Source of the DNA: Maratus speciosus
Taxonomy: Eukaryota > Arthropoda > Arachnida > Araneae > Salticidae
Direction: 5' to 3'
Length of the DNA stretch: 64,000 nucleotides
Assembly: GCA_963932465.1 (NCBI GenBank)
Contig: CAWVRF010001058.1
Coordinates: 124,001-188,000, forward strand
Part shown: one piece after another, positions 63,378-64,000 of the stretch
Numbering within the stretch: position 1 is the stretch's first letter
How the letters are laid out: each line of letters begins with the position of its first letter
Made by a program: the position numbers and the translations under genes
The notes under the pieces: model-generated
Seen by the model: only the letters and a program-made list of their open reading frames with translations
Databases searched by the model: none
What the model was told of the DNA's origin: nothing

Positions 63378-64000
63378 TCAAAGCATTGTTAGAAAATTTA
63401 TCAGAAAGAGTTACCGCATATAAAACACGCAATATTTATGAATTGAATTCCGGTGCACCGATGAAAATTAATTTCTTATTAAATAATAAAGCGAAACCGA
63501 ATATATTGTTTCAACAATCAAAGCATTGTTAGAAAATTCATCAGAAAGAGTTACCGCATATAAAACACGCAATATTTATGAATTGAAATCCGGTACAGGG
63601 CTGAAAATTAATTTCTTAATAAATAATAAAGAGAAACCGAATATATTGTTTCAACAATCAAAGCATTGTTAGAAAATTTATCAGAAAGAGTTACCGCATA
63701 TAAAACACGCAATATTTATGAATTGAATTCCGGTGCACCGCTGAAAATTAATTTCTTAATAAATAATAAAGCGAAACCGAATATATTGTTTCAACAATCA
63801 ATGCATTGTTAGAAAATTCATCAGAAAGAGTTACCGCATATAAAACACGCAATATTTATGAATTGAAATCCGGTACAGGGCTGAAAATTAATTTCTTAAT
63901 AAATAATAAAGAGAAACCGAATATATTGTTTCAACAATCAAAGCATTGTTAGAAAATTTATCAGAAAGAGTTACCGCATATAAAACACGCAATATTTATG
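63369..64000. repeat. 280-bp dimeric HOR at the right edge
   Basis: Two monomer types alternate. One has GAAAATTTATCAG and GGTGCACCG (63,369, 63,649, 63,929); the other has GAAATCCGGTACAGGG and AAGAGAAACC (63,509, 63,789). The second type has lost the EcoRI site. Each repeats at 280 bp, and the pattern is cut off by the window edge after two and a half dimers. GGTGCACCG was not noticed anywhere else in the window. Small differences between copies (GATG/GCTG, TTATTAAAT/TTAATAAAT, CAATGCATTG) show the dimers are not identical. Confidence 0.88.

Larger units (their letters stand above)
1..64000. repeat. 140-bp satellite DNA array, whole window
   Basis: The window is a head-to-tail tandem array of one 140-bp monomer, all copies in the same orientation, with about 457 copies and no interruption. 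Consensus composition counted by hand is A 59, T 40, C 20, G 21, so A+T is 70.7% with more A than T on this strand. Nearly every monomer is 139 or 140 bp; the exceptions I noticed are a 122-bp and a 137-bp copy. Monomers differ by a limited set of recurring linked substitutions rather than random scatter, which is the signature of homogenised satellite DNA. Both edges lie inside the array. Arrays of this size and monomer length are typical of centromeric or pericentromeric heterochromatin, but nothing in the sequence proves centromere function. No rRNA, tRNA, CRISPR, transposon or unique sequence was found anywhere, so no stretch holds a supported gene. Confidence 0.98.

Noticed and set aside
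1..64000. CRISPR array
   Set aside because: The repeats are 140 bp with no unique spacers; all sequence belongs to the monomer.
1..64000. Array produced wholly by misassembly
   Set aside because: Duplicated blocks carry private differences and nested shared markers consistent with stepwise history, which simple assembly duplication would not make. A local artefact at the most similar copies (46.3-49.1 kb, 53-63 kb) cannot be excluded without reads.
1..64000. Identification with a named satellite family or species
   Set aside because: The 140-bp EcoRI-bearing, AT-rich monomer does not match any family I can recall with confidence; a search of the monomer against repeat and genome databases would be decisive.

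Overview
The whole window is one uninterrupted satellite DNA array. A 140-bp monomer, about 71% A+T, repeats head to tail about 457 times (64,000/140) from the first base to the last. I see no unique sequence, transposon, RNA gene or credible protein gene, and neither edge of the array is reached. This points to a eukaryotic heterochromatic or centromeric/pericentromeric region from a long-read assembly. I cannot name the species. The consensus monomer is not CpG-depleted (5 CpG against about 3 expected from composition), which fits a lineage with little germline CpG methylation, such as many invertebrates, better than a vertebrate. That is inference only.

Monomer phase used throughout: base 1 is the first T of TTTCAACAAT. 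Landmarks are an imperfect hairpin at bases 1-27, TATAAAA at 51-57, an EcoRI site (GAATTC) at 77-82, CCGG at 82-85, the 10-bp palindrome AAATTAATTT at 97-106, and AATAAA at 110-115 and 117-122. Linked variants define subfamilies. G is the reference (GGCTG, TTCTTA). T has GTCTG. L has GGCTC and TTATTAATAA. N has CAACAGAATG and TAAGACAC. P has GAATCCC and TTCTTAGTAA. Q starts TTTAAAC, has GAAATTTC, and ends like L.

The monomers follow recurring phrases, and these are built into multi-kilobase higher-order repeats (HORs) that differ along the array. Region I (1 to ~17.3 kb) has irregular HORs marked by a TTGATCAG monomer at 420, 5441, 9080, 13138 and 16076. Region II (17,284-26,517) is an exact tandem duplication of a 4,617-bp, 33-monomer block. 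Region III (~25.6-42.4 kb) is a mosaic of 10-monomer (1,399 bp) units and blocks repeated 4,618 and ~7,555 bp apart. Region IV (~42.2-51.1 kb) reads X-Y-X-X-Y, with X of 10 monomers (1,400 bp) and Y of 14 (1,960 bp). Region V (~51.1-53.1 kb) is transitional. Region VI (53,072-63,377) has two copies of a ~4.57-kb block 5,736 bp apart, separated by ~1.2 kb of two-monomer mosaic. Region VII (63,369 to the end) begins a different pattern, a 280-bp dimer.

There is no gene network here. What can be read is recombination history: unequal exchange and conversion have duplicated, deleted and spliced blocks of monomers, almost always in register, so nearly every monomer stays at 139-140 bp. The more novel aspects are the nested, region-specific HOR architecture, the per-monomer dyad, modules reused up to 28 kb apart, and the change to a dimeric HOR at the right edge. 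All block boundaries and difference counts were found by eye from marker variants and should be treated as approximate.
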